A stretch of DNA of 52,483 nucleotides from CAJWGI01 sp036011785 (lineage in GTDB: Bacteria > Chloroflexota > Anaerolineae > Anaerolineales > UBA11657), in contig DASCOB010000217.1 of assembly GCA_036011785.1 (NCBI GenBank), positions 1 to 52,483 on the forward strand, in the 5' to 3' direction. Position 1 is the stretch's first letter. The number at the start of each line of letters is the position of its first letter. The notes below the pieces were generated by a model. The model made no database searches and was not told the origin of the DNA. It saw only the letters and a program-made list of their open reading frames with translations. The position numbers and the translations under genes are program-made. Positions 42,942 through 51,890 of this stretch are shown one piece after another.

Positions 42942-45163
42942 TCCGGGGGCTTATGGTTCCAAAAACACAATATGAGAGTCAACAAGAGACCGATGGCGCT
43001 GGCGGCGAGGCCCCAACGCAGCGCGGACGGCTGATACTCAAGCAGCACGCGCTGCGGTCCGGGCTGCAGCAGACGCACGCCTTGAAGATACCCACTCACC
43101 AGTTCGGTCGGCGTGCGGCCGACTCCGGTGGTGGCCATCCAGCCGGGATACCAGGCCTCGCTTACCACCAGCAGCGCGGGTTGTGCGTTTTGTACTAGCA
43201 GCTCGATGCGACCGGGCTGTTCAGCGAGCAATTGCACGCTGCCGCCGCTCGAATCCATGTTCTGCGCGGGCGGCAGCAGCAGCGCGGTCTGACGGGCGTC
43301 GATACCTTCGGCGCCCATCAGTTCCCACAGTGCCTGCTGTGACAACGCCGGCTGCGCCTGCTCTGCCAGCCAGGCACGCTGAGCTTCCCCGGACAAGCGG
43401 TACACCTTGGCCTCTCCGGAGGGCGCTGGGCCGTGATAGAGCGTCTCGGCCTGCAGCGGGAAACCCTCGCGCGTGACCAATTCCATTTTCCACGAGACTA
43501 GATAGTCGATGCCGAGCAACTCAAAGCGCGCGCGTTCGGGCGCGTGGCTGTCGAAATCCATCCAGGTTTGCAGGCGGATGGGCGAAATGCCGCCCCATTC
43601 CTGCAGGCCATAAGCGCAAGCCCAGTGGCCCTGCATGCGCGCGTCGTCCTGCACGCGGAACCAGCGCCCGCTGGCAGTATCAGATTGAATGGCTTCGAGC
43701 AACGCGAGATCGGGATAGGGCTCAAACGGAGGCGCTGCGTTGGTGGGCATATTGGCTGAAAACAGTTCCAGAGCTACCACTGTTACCAGCACGGTCGGGA
43801 ACCAGCGCCGGAAAGGGCGCGTGGCCAATGCAAGGATGGCGAGCAATAGGCCCAAAACCAGTAACCCAAACCGGGGCGGCAAGTGTCCCCATAGGCCAGA
43901 GTCGTGTTGCGCCAGTAGCATTGCCAGAATCAATAGTGCCAGCGCAAGCGGCGTCAGGTTGTGTAGCCAGCGCCGCATGCGGCGCAGCGTGCTGAGCTGC
44001 TCCCGCCGCATCGGGCCAGTGAGGGCGCCCACCGCGAGCGATACCAATGTTGCTGCAGCCATGGCTATCAGCACAGCGGCGTGCTCCTGTCCGCGAAAGA
44101 GGCGAAAGACCGGCAGCAGCCAGTACGCCAAGTGGTAAAGCGCCATGTTGCTGCCAAATGACACCAGCAGCGCGACCACGCCGGCTGCCAGCCAAAAGCG
44201 AGTGGTTGCGTCGCGGCGCAACGGCAGCGCGACGAACACTAGCGTCAAACCGAGTACACCCACATAAAGAGGCTGCCACAAGTCGGCGCTGCCTATTTTT
44301 GTCACCACGAATTGGACGATATCCTGCGGTGTGAAGCCGTGCGCAAGCTGATCGAACGGTAGCCTGGTGCGCGTGGAAAGCGAAAGGAACTGTGTCTGGG
44401 GTAGTAATTGCACTCCGACCACCAATGTCAGCAGCCCGAAGATTACGACCAACCATCGCAAGACCCAACCCCAGCTGCGTCCGAAGGTTCGAGCCCGGAA
44501 GAGAAAATACGCCACGCTGAGATACGTGATCAATAGAAACGTCTGTGGGTGCCCAGCCAGAAAGGCCAGCGCGTAAACGCCAACAGCCGCCGAGGCCGCG
44601 CGGCCGCTACCGGTGAGGGTGAAGCGGCGCAAGGTCAGCAGCAATAGCGGCATCCAAGTGGTGGTTTCAAGGTTGCCGGTTTGCAGCGGCGGGTATCCGG
44701 TGAGATATCCACCGTATGCGAGAACCACCGCGCCCACCAGCGCGCCGTCACGGCTTCCGGATTCATCCTTCAAGAACAAATATGCAAAAACACTGATGGC
44801 AAGATAATGAGCGATGGCTTCGGTCGTCAGCGCGATGAGCGGGAAATCGCTGAAGCCCAGCAAGCGCAGCGCGCTGAAATTTATCCAGACCGGTGGGTAA
44901 AAAAGCTGCGCCTGCGGGTCGGCGTGGAAGGGGTATCCTCCAAAAAAGCAATTGGCCCAGAGCGGGAAATGCCCGGAGACGAACTGTTGAAAAGCGACAG
45001 CTCGAAAGATGAAGAATTGCTGCGTGAAGTCGCCATCCGGAAAAACCACGGTGTTGGGGGCCGGCGCGAAGAAGCGCCAGAAAAAGAGCAGCCACAGGCC
45101 GAACAGAATGAGCAGGTGCGTGGCGACCGGTTGGGAGCGAAACCGGCGGTAGAGAGAAGTCAT
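42938..45163 (-). CDS. YfhO-like GT-C membrane protein
   Basis: 741 residues. The N-terminal loop has FPDGD (41-45) and FPLWANCFFGGYPFHADPQAQ, the YfhO (PF09586) signature. About 12 membrane segments follow, then an outer domain ending in the YfhO-type SEAWYPGWMAT..G and a last helix. Gram-positive YfhO adds sugars such as GlcNAc or glucose to teichoic polymers using undecaprenyl-phosphate sugars. The exact sugar here is unknown. ATGA overlaps join it to both neighbours. Confidence 0.87.
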   Translation of the reverse strand: MTSLYRRFRSQPVATHLLILFGLWLLFFWRFFAPAPNTVVFPDGDFTQQFFIFRAVAFQQFVSGHFPLWANCFFGGYPFHADPQAQLFYPPVWINFSALRLLGFSDFPLIALTTEAIAHYLAISVFAYLFLKDESGSRDGALVGAVVLAYGGYLTGYPPLQTGNLETTTWMPLLLLTLRRFTLTGSGRAASAAVGVYALAFLAGHPQTFLLITYLSVAYFLFRARTFGRSWGWVLRWLVVIFGLLTLVVGVQLLPQTQFLSLSTRTRLPFDQLAHGFTPQDIVQFVVTKIGSADLWQPLYVGVLGLTLVFVALPLRRDATTRFWLAAGVVALLVSFGSNMALYHLAYWLLPVFRLFRGQEHAAVLIAMAAATLVSLAVGALTGPMRREQLSTLRRMRRWLHNLTPLALALLILAMLLAQHDSGLWGHLPPRFGLLVLGLLLAILALATRPFRRWFPTVLVTVVALELFSANMPTNAAPPFEPYPDLALLEAIQSDTASGRWFRVQDDARMQGHWACAYGLQEWGGISPIRLQTWMDFDSHAPERARFELLGIDYLVSWKMELVTREGFPLQAETLYHGPAPSGEAKVYRLSGEAQRAWLAEQAQPALSQQALWELMGAEGIDARQTALLLPPAQNMDSSGGSVQLLAEQPGRIELLVQNAQPALLVVSEAWYPGWMATTGVGRTPTELVSGYLQGVRLLQPGPQRVLLEYQPSALRWGLAASAIGLLLTLILCFWNHKPPE

Positions 45164-47499
45164 TGCCGTGTCTGTTCCTCGCTCACTCTGATGCGGCTCA
45201 GGGAGAGATAGCTGTGAGTCCAGCGCCCGTCGGCCGTGATGATTTGCAGGCGTTGGCCAACGCTGTCATATAGACCGATTTGCAGCCCGTATGTGCCGGG
45301 CGGGACGTCAGCTGCTAATGTGAGAGGATGCATGTCGCGCACCACTGCCCCTGGATTCCAACTGCTTGTGGGCGTCGCGCCGGCAGCCGGCCACGAGTCG
45401 TGCTGTCCCCACACCCGGTCGCCCTCTCCACGCACCTGTGCGAAGACCGTGTAATCCTGCCGCAACGGGCGCTGGCCGCGCCAATACAGCGTCAGCTCAA
45501 GCCCCTCGCCGGGCACAAGCACACGCCTGTCGATTTCGTAGCCGACCAATTCTATCCGATTCTGGAAATTCGTTCTCTGGCGATTAGGGTGTTGGCCCGC
45601 ATTGGCGACAAGTTCCACTGTGGCCAAGTGCGCGTTGTCAAAGTTGTCGCGCGTGCGCATGCGCTCACCGGTGCTGTAGTCGTAAAGTCCGATATTCAAG
45701 TGCAGTTCTGCGGGCGCGTAGGCTGTGGCTGGTACGGGCAGCACATAGCGGTCTGCGAAGGTTCGTCCGGGCTGCATCTGGCTCGTGGGCAAAAGGCCCA
45801 TCCCCGGATAGGTGTCGCGCTGCGCCACCAGCGTGACCGCCGAATCTTGCAGGTGAATGAAGACGCTCCAGTCCTCGTCCGTGGCGGCTAGTGACTGCCA
45901 GTACAGGGTTAGCTCAAGAGCTTCGCCTGGGCGGAGGGATTCTGACGGCATGGTGTAGCCCAACAAGCGCATTTGCGCTGTTTGGGGTGATTTGCCGAAA
46001 TCAATTTGGTGGGCGGTGATCATGGTTTCAAGGTCTGCCGGTGGCGGTGGAGCGTAGGCGGGTGCAATCACCCAACGGGGCGCGCTGGCTGACAGCACAA
46101 AGAGAAAGAGTACCACAAGCATTATGAGCAGCTGACGCCCGAGCGGCCAGCGGCGCGGCAGCAGGCTGCTCAGTCCAATCGTGAAGAGCACTACCAGACT
46201 TTGCAGGGCAGTGAACACCAGGCGACCCTGCGATGACCAGGTTTCGGTGGCCCAACGCAGCAGTGAGAATATCACCGCACAACTGAAAGTGACCACCACC
46301 CCCAGCGGCAGCCAACGGCGGGCTGACCAGCGGTCGTCCAACCATTTCCGTATAAGGAATATCGCCAGTCCCACGATGGAGAGTGCGGAGAGGGTGTTTA
46401 GCGCGGTGTACACCCAGTGCGGAAAGGGCACATTGACTGCGCCGAAAAGCCCCCAGAATGATTGCATGAAACCGGCGTGTTCGCTCCACAATTGTGCTAG
46501 CGGTGCGGGATGGGCGCGCCGGCCGAGCACGTCCACGAAGGCGTTTATGCCAGTCAGCGTGCCGTAATGCCGCAAGTTGCGGCGGAACCACCATCCGGAA
46601 ATCGTTGCGGCAAACCCGAAGGTGACACCGCACTGTAGTAGCAGAATTAGCGCGTGCAGCCAGAAAACATGCGTGCGGGTGCGGTGCGGAGTGCGCCACC
46701 AGCGTGCTGCCTGGTTGTAGGCGATGATAGCGGCGGCCACCGGAAACAGCGCCAGCAGTGAGAGTTTCGTCAGTGCGCCAAGGCCCAGCAAGCCCCCGAG
46801 AGTCAGGTGCGCAATACTGATATGCCCGCGCACCCGTGTCCATTGCCAGTTGAGCGCGAACCTGAACTTTTTGCCCGTATCCGCGCGCGTACTCATGCGC
46901 GTGATGAGCAGCACGGCCGCGCTGGCGAGCAGCATGGCCAGATTGTCATTGTTGACTGCGGCAGAGATAAACGCGAACATCGGCGTGAATGCCAGCACCC
47001 CGGCGGCACCCACCGCGAGCCAGTGCCAGCCCGGGCGAATCTGTAGCGCGAGAAGATAGGTAAGATAGACCGTGCCGGCGCCGAGCAGCACCGAAAGCAG
47101 GCGCACCAAGCGTACGGCCAGCACGGTGCCGCGCCAGGGGAAGTTCTCGGCCACGCTGTGAATGGCGAGATTGGTGTTGCCGTCTGCGGTCACCACGCCA
47201 TTGTCCACATGCGCATTCAGCCGACGCACGACGCGCATGTCGGTCGTGTCAATCCAGCCGGTGGCCAGAGCCATGATGTAATAGTAGAGCGGAGGTTGTC
47301 CGGCTTCCTGTCTCCAAGGTCCAGGGTCGTTCGCGTCGAGCACAGGCATCCCTTGCCCGCGCGCCAGTCGCCATATTACCGGGTAATGCCACAATTCATC
47401 CGAAGCCTCGAAAAGGGGCGTCGTCACCGCGAACGTGCTGCCGACAATGATGAATAATGAAAGCACCAGCGCAATCGGCAATCGGGAGATGGCAGGCAT
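45160..47499 (-). CDS. DUF2142/GT39-like membrane glycosyltransferase with two beta-sandwich modules
   Basis: 779 residues. The first outer loop holds TPLFEASDELWHYP with the acidic pair D34-E35, followed by EAGQPPLYYYIMAL, the pattern of DUF2142/PMT-like GT-C enzymes. Membrane segments run to about residue 480. The remaining 300 residues contain two copies of the shared module: LELTLYWQSLAATDEDWSVF and LELTLYWRGQRPLRQDYTVF, each ending in an ..GLYD.. strand. It starts 5 nt after the GT4 gene and overlaps the YfhO-like gene by ATGA. Probably an outer-face transferase of the same pathway. Confidence 0.82.
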   Translation of the reverse strand: MPAISRLPIALVLSLFIIVGSTFAVTTPLFEASDELWHYPVIWRLARGQGMPVLDANDPGPWRQEAGQPPLYYYIMALATGWIDTTDMRVVRRLNAHVDNGVVTADGNTNLAIHSVAENFPWRGTVLAVRLVRLLSVLLGAGTVYLTYLLALQIRPGWHWLAVGAAGVLAFTPMFAFISAAVNNDNLAMLLASAAVLLITRMSTRADTGKKFRFALNWQWTRVRGHISIAHLTLGGLLGLGALTKLSLLALFPVAAAIIAYNQAARWWRTPHRTRTHVFWLHALILLLQCGVTFGFAATISGWWFRRNLRHYGTLTGINAFVDVLGRRAHPAPLAQLWSEHAGFMQSFWGLFGAVNVPFPHWVYTALNTLSALSIVGLAIFLIRKWLDDRWSARRWLPLGVVVTFSCAVIFSLLRWATETWSSQGRLVFTALQSLVVLFTIGLSSLLPRRWPLGRQLLIMLVVLFLFVLSASAPRWVIAPAYAPPPPADLETMITAHQIDFGKSPQTAQMRLLGYTMPSESLRPGEALELTLYWQSLAATDEDWSVFIHLQDSAVTLVAQRDTYPGMGLLPTSQMQPGRTFADRYVLPVPATAYAPAELHLNIGLYDYSTGERMRTRDNFDNAHLATVELVANAGQHPNRQRTNFQNRIELVGYEIDRRVLVPGEGLELTLYWRGQRPLRQDYTVFAQVRGEGDRVWGQHDSWPAAGATPTSSWNPGAVVRDMHPLTLAADVPPGTYGLQIGLYDSVGQRLQIITADGRWTHSYLSLSRIRVSEEQTRQ

Positions 47500-47504
47500 G
47501 CACG

Positions 47505-48653
47505 CTAATCCTTACACCGACCAAGCGTTTGCTCGAAAAACGCTTCCAACCGTTCGGCGATGTGCGGCCACTCAAACTGCTTTGAAAACCGCAGCGCACC
47601 CGTTTCGATGTTTTTCTGCAGGACGGGATCGGAGTGCAGTTCCCGCACGGCTGTTGCGATGGCGCCGGCTTCTGGCCGCGCCAGCATCACGTTCTCGCGC
47701 GGCCGCAGCCCCGCCAGCCGCAACGGCGGCCGCGTGGTGACTGTGGCTCGGCCATGAGCCAGGCAGGCAAGAAAAGACCCGCGCCGGAAGGAAACGCCGT
47801 CGAGATAGGGCATCACCATCAGGTTGCAACTGAGCAGCGCAGCCGATGTTTCCGGCGGGGTGAGATAACCTGTACGCAGTATGTGATTAGCGACGCCAAG
47901 TTCTTGCGCAAGATTATCTATGCGCTGCGTGTAGGCCGTGTTAGTGAGGTCGCTGCCGCCTATGAGCACCAGGCGAGCCGGCAGCCCATCGGAGCGCAGC
48001 GTGGCCAGCGCGTGCATGAGCGTTTCACCCCCTTTGCTGGCGTAAAGGAACCCGAAGTAACCGAGCAGCAAATCCTCCGCGCCTATGTCGCGTTCGGCGC
48101 GCCATGTTGATGCCGAAAACGTTTCCGGCGGCGCGCAGGGAATGTTGCTGCCGATGGGGATTTCGGCCAGCGGCGGCAGTTGGTCGCGGGCGCGGCAACG
48201 CCGGTAATCCTCCACGTTTGTCAGCACCACCCCGGCTGTGCCGGACGCAAGGTGCCAGATTGCGCGTTCACGCAGCACGCCCGCTTTCGGGAACAGATAT
48301 GGCGACCGCAGATCGTGAAAGGTGACCGCAGCCGGCGGGACGGTGAGGCGCGGCAGAAAATGAACCGGCAGGCGCATAGCGCCGTACGCGGCGGCTTGGT
48401 ATTGAATGTTGACGATGTCGAGGTCCGCGCTGGCCCGGCGTACGCGCCATAAATCCAGCCAGTCCCAGCGGGCGGAAACTACCGGTCGCACGCTCGGTCG
48501 CTGCGCATGGCTATCAGGTTGCACACAGCGCTGGTCGGTGATGACGCGGACGCTGTGCCCGCGCTCGCTCAGGCTGACGGCAATGGCGCGTGTATAGTCA
48601 CCGACCCCACCTTTCATAGGTGGGTATTCGCCGGTGACGAGGCCTATTTTCAT
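47505..48653 (-). CDS. Glycosyltransferase family 4 (GT-B fold)
   Basis: 382 residues. The start MKIGLVTGEYPPMKGGVGDY is a typical acceptor-side glycine-rich loop of GT4. The donor-binding half has GYFGFLYASKGGETLMHAL and the PYLDGVSFRRGSFLACLAHG region, close to the EX7E motif position although the first Glu is not obvious. It is a cytoplasmic enzyme using a nucleotide-sugar. In this operon it would build the lipid-linked glycan inside the cell before the GT-C enzymes act outside. Confidence 0.85.
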   Translation of the reverse strand: MKIGLVTGEYPPMKGGVGDYTRAIAVSLSERGHSVRVITDQRCVQPDSHAQRPSVRPVVSARWDWLDLWRVRRASADLDIVNIQYQAAAYGAMRLPVHFLPRLTVPPAAVTFHDLRSPYLFPKAGVLRERAIWHLASGTAGVVLTNVEDYRRCRARDQLPPLAEIPIGSNIPCAPPETFSASTWRAERDIGAEDLLLGYFGFLYASKGGETLMHALATLRSDGLPARLVLIGGSDLTNTAYTQRIDNLAQELGVANHILRTGYLTPPETSAALLSCNLMVMPYLDGVSFRRGSFLACLAHGRATVTTRPPLRLAGLRPRENVMLARPEAGAIATAVRELHSDPVLQKNIETGALRFSKQFEWPHIAERLEAFFEQTLGRCKD

Positions 48654-48672
48654 TTCAGTAGGTTGCGGCGAT

Positions 48673-49671
48673 TTAGAAATCTCGCTCTACCACATAATCA
48701 GCAATGGCGTGGAGTGTGGGCAGGTGTTCGCCCGCCGTGGCGGCGGAAAGGGCGGATTTCGCGCTGGTCACATAATCGCGGGCCTCGGTGCGCGCCACCT
48801 CGATTGAGTCGGAGGCGCGGATGGATTGCAGCAGGCGCTCGCGCACCTTGCGGCCGCTCTGGTGTCCGTTTAGCAGTGCGGCCACGTCCGGGTCGGTGGG
48901 ATTGGATTCGATGTAGTGCAGCGCCGGCAGCGTGAGCAGACCTTGCTGCAGGTCGCTGCCCACCGGCTTACCAATGCGGTCCGCGCTGCCGATGAAATCG
49001 AGCACATCATCCACAATCTGGAACGCCATGCCGGTTTCGCGCCCGTAGCGGCGCATGCCCCTGATAGCGGCCTCGCTGGCGCCGCCGAGCACCGCGCCGG
49101 CCTCGGCGGCCAGCGCGAACATCGATGCAGTTTTGGCGTGGATGCGCTGGAAGTAAGCCTCGCGGCTGAGGGTGGGCTCATCGGCGAACTTCTGTCGGAT
49201 TTCCCCGTTGACGATGACCATCAGCGTCTCCGCGAAAAGGTTCATCACGCGCACGCTCTCGGTCTGCGCTGCGAAACTGGCGGCACGAGCAAAAAGGTAA
49301 TCGCCGGTGAGCACGGTGGCGTCCGGCGACCATTTGGCATTGAGGGTGGGGATGCCGCGGCGCAGCAGTGCTCCATCGATGAGGTCATCATGCACAAGTG
49401 TAGCCGTGTGCAGCATTTCCACCGCTGCTGCCAGCGATACGGCGTTATCGCAATCTGCGGCGAACAATCTGGCGCTGAGCAGCGCCACGGCAGGGCGCAC
49501 GCGCTTTCCGCCGGAGTCTAGCAAGTGCTTGGTGGCTGCTGTCAGGGCATGGTGCTGCCCGCTGAGCGATTCGCGCAGCCGCGCTTCCATCGCCGTCAGT
49601 TGCCCCTTGACCGGCGCGAGAAGCTCAGCATTAGTACTCACGGTGGTGCTCTCTAAATGCATCTCAATCAT
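48673..49671 (-). CDS. Polyprenyl (isoprenyl) diphosphate synthase
   Basis: A protein of 332 residues. Both Asp-rich motifs are present: LVHDDLIDGALLRRG and FQIVDDVLDFIG, with GGKRVRPAV for diphosphate binding. It extends isoprenoid chains; sequence alone does not give the chain length. Start ATG 49671 overlaps the tatD end; ATG 49662 is an alternative. Being inside a glycan operon suggests it supplies the prenyl carrier lipid used by GT4, YfhO and GT-C enzymes, although a quinone side-chain role is equally possible. Confidence 0.9.
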   Translation of the reverse strand: MIEMHLESTTVSTNAELLAPVKGQLTAMEARLRESLSGQHHALTAATKHLLDSGGKRVRPAVALLSARLFAADCDNAVSLAAAVEMLHTATLVHDDLIDGALLRRGIPTLNAKWSPDATVLTGDYLFARAASFAAQTESVRVMNLFAETLMVIVNGEIRQKFADEPTLSREAYFQRIHAKTASMFALAAEAGAVLGGASEAAIRGMRRYGRETGMAFQIVDDVLDFIGSADRIGKPVGSDLQQGLLTLPALHYIESNPTDPDVAALLNGHQSGRKVRERLLQSIRASDSIEVARTEARDYVTSAKSALSAATAGEHLPTLHAIADYVVERDF

Positions 49672-50446
49672 CCCACCCGAAAAGTCGGTCGGCGTTTTCG
49701 GTGCTGGCGCGAGCAATTACCGCGGTCGTCGCGCCGCGCACCCTGGCGATCTGTTCAGCCACCCAGCGCACATGCGCGGGCTCATTGCGTTTCCCGCGCC
49801 GTGGCTGCGGCGCAAGGAAGGGCGCATCCGTCTCAATGAGCAGGCGCTCTTCAGGTGCTTGCGCTACGATATTGCGCAGCCCATATGCCTTGGGATACGT
49901 CACCGGCCCGGTAATCCCCAGATAGAAACCCAGTTCACGCGCCGTCTCGGCATGCATGGCCGCCCCGCTAAAAGAGTGAAAAACGCCCGCGTTCACTTTT
50001 GCTCCGCCGCTTGCCTGCCACGCGCTGATGATACCAAGTGCGTCGGCGTACGCATCGCGGCAGTGAATTATCACCGGTAGCTCCAGTTCGGCTGCAAGAT
50101 CGAGTTGTGCGCGAAAACGGCGTTGCTGTTCGCCGGGCGGCGTTGTATGGCGATAATAATCCAACCCGATTTCACCGATAGCCACCACGGCTGGTTCCGC
50201 GGCCAGCGCGCGCAATTCCCGCAATGTTTCCGGCCCCAATTGTACATACTCATTCGGATGTATGCCCACCGCCGCGTACACGGGTTGGCAACGGACTGCC
50301 AACTGGACGGCTGCCCGACTGCTTTCCAGATTCATGCCGGGATTGAGCATTCTGCGCACTCCGTACTCCTCTGCGCGAGCCAGAACCTGACCCCGGTCCT
50401 CATCGAAAATGCGGAAATCCAAGTGGCAGTGCGTGTCGGTAAGCAA
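49664..50446 (-). CDS. tatD: TatD family metal-dependent hydrolase
   Basis: 260 residues, usual length. It has the metal-binding TDTHCHLDF at the start, AAVGIHPNEY, IGEIGLDYYRH, VIIHCRDAY and ETDAPFLAPQPRRGKRNEP. TatD enzymes are exonucleases acting on DNA ends, with proposed roles in DNA repair. There is no evident link to polysaccharide synthesis; presumably it is an operon passenger. 6 nt separate it from the upstream phosphohexomutase gene. Confidence 0.93.
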   Translation of the reverse strand: MLTDTHCHLDFRIFDEDRGQVLARAEEYGVRRMLNPGMNLESSRAAVQLAVRCQPVYAAVGIHPNEYVQLGPETLRELRALAAEPAVVAIGEIGLDYYRHTTPPGEQQRRFRAQLDLAAELELPVIIHCRDAYADALGIISAWQASGGAKVNAGVFHSFSGAAMHAETARELGFYLGITGPVTYPKAYGLRNIVAQAPEERLLIETDAPFLAPQPRRGKRNEPAHVRWVAEQIARVRGATTAVIARASTENADRLFGWDD

Positions 50447-50452
50447 ACCAGA

Positions 50453-51871
50453 CTACTGCAGACCGGCAATGTGCAGCCCGTCTTGAAGGATAGGATGCAC
50501 CCGTTTCTCGTCATCGGTTTCGCAATACACGCGTATGATCGGTTCGGTTCCGGAAAAACGGATGAGGAGCCAGCTGCCTCCCTGCAGTTTGAATTTGAAA
50601 CCATCAGTTTTGTCCACCGTGAGCAGCGCCAGTCCCCCCACGCTTTCAGGCGTGGCACTTTCTACCCGCGCTATTATGCTTTCCTTCTGGTCGCTAGGAA
50701 AATCACTGTCGATTCTGTGGTAATAAGATTGCCTTCCCGTTCGGGCAAAGAGGGTTGCTATTAGCTCCGAGGGGCTCTGGCCGAGGCTACGCATCAGGTC
50801 GAGGATAAACAGTCCCGCCAGAATACCATCTCTTTCAGGCACGTGGTTCTGAAAGGCGAAGCCACCTGATTCCTCTCCGCCGATGAGCGCGTCGGTGGCA
50901 GTCATCTTTGGCGCGATGTATTTGAAGCCCACCCCGGTTTCGTATACAGGGACATCGTACAGTTCGCCTAATTTGTCTAGAAGCGAGGTGGTGGAAAGCG
51001 TTTTCACTATCGCGCCGCGCTGGCCGCGCACCTCCAGCAGGTAATAAGCCAGCAGCCCGAAAACGCGGAGCTGGTTGATGAACTGGCCGTTCTCGTCTCC
51101 AACACCCAACCGGTCGGCGTCGCCATCGGTTATGATGCACACATCTGCATTATCTGCCACTGTGGCACGCAGGCCGATATCCACGTTGGGTGGTATGGGT
51201 TCCGGCCGGCTCATTTCCGGGAAAAGCGGATGGCGTGCGGTGTGCACCTCGGATATTTGGGTGCGCCCGCCCTGAAGTAGGCGCGGGAACCAACCCGCGC
51301 CGTTTCCCCACATGGCGTCAACCATGACCTTGAAGCCGGCATCCTTAATCGGCGCGAGGTCAATGATGTCATTTATATGTTCAATGTATGCTGGCGCGGC
51401 GTCGAATGTCTGCACGCTGCCGGTTTCCGTAGCCTCCGGCAGCGGAATGCGCTCCACTGCACCCGGGGGCGGGATGTGCGCCTCAATGGCTTTCAACCCG
51501 TCCGGAGCGATTGCGCCGCCAGTGTGGTCGCGTACTTTGAAGCCGTTGTCGGTGGGAGGATTGTGAGATGCGGTGATATTTATCGCGCCGACGGCTTGCG
51601 TATCGAGCACCGCATAAGCAATTACGGGCGTGGGGGTGGCTGTATCGGTAAGCCACACCCGCAGATTGTGAGCAGCCAACACCTCGGCTGCCGCGATGGC
51701 GAAATGTTCGGAGGCGAAGCGCTTGTCGTAACCGATCACCACTGATTCGCCGAGGTGACCATCTTCCAATATGTAGCGCGCGAAACCCTGCGCGCAGCGG
51801 CGCACGTTGTCAAAAGTGTAATCCTCCGCAATGCGGCCGCGCCAGCCGTCCGTGCCGAACTCGATTGTCAT
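50453..51871 (-). CDS. Phosphoglucomutase/phosphomannomutase
   Basis: 472 residues of the alpha-D-phosphohexomutase family. The phosphoserine is S102 in INITASHNPPTDNG. Metal binding is ITDGDADRLGVGDENG and sugar recognition GGEESGGF. The C-terminal phosphate-binding strand is LIRFSGTEPIIRVY. It converts hexose 6-phosphate to 1-phosphate for nucleotide-sugar synthesis. With gmd adjacent, mannose is a likely substrate, but glucose cannot be excluded. Confidence 0.92.
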   Translation of the reverse strand: MTIEFGTDGWRGRIAEDYTFDNVRRCAQGFARYILEDGHLGESVVIGYDKRFASEHFAIAAAEVLAAHNLRVWLTDTATPTPVIAYAVLDTQAVGAINITASHNPPTDNGFKVRDHTGGAIAPDGLKAIEAHIPPPGAVERIPLPEATETGSVQTFDAAPAYIEHINDIIDLAPIKDAGFKVMVDAMWGNGAGWFPRLLQGGRTQISEVHTARHPLFPEMSRPEPIPPNVDIGLRATVADNADVCIITDGDADRLGVGDENGQFINQLRVFGLLAYYLLEVRGQRGAIVKTLSTTSLLDKLGELYDVPVYETGVGFKYIAPKMTATDALIGGEESGGFAFQNHVPERDGILAGLFILDLMRSLGQSPSELIATLFARTGRQSYYHRIDSDFPSDQKESIIARVESATPESVGGLALLTVDKTDGFKFKLQGGSWLLIRFSGTEPIIRVYCETDDEKRVHPILQDGLHIAGLQ

Positions 51872-51890
51872 GGCCAGTGGGCGGTGCGGG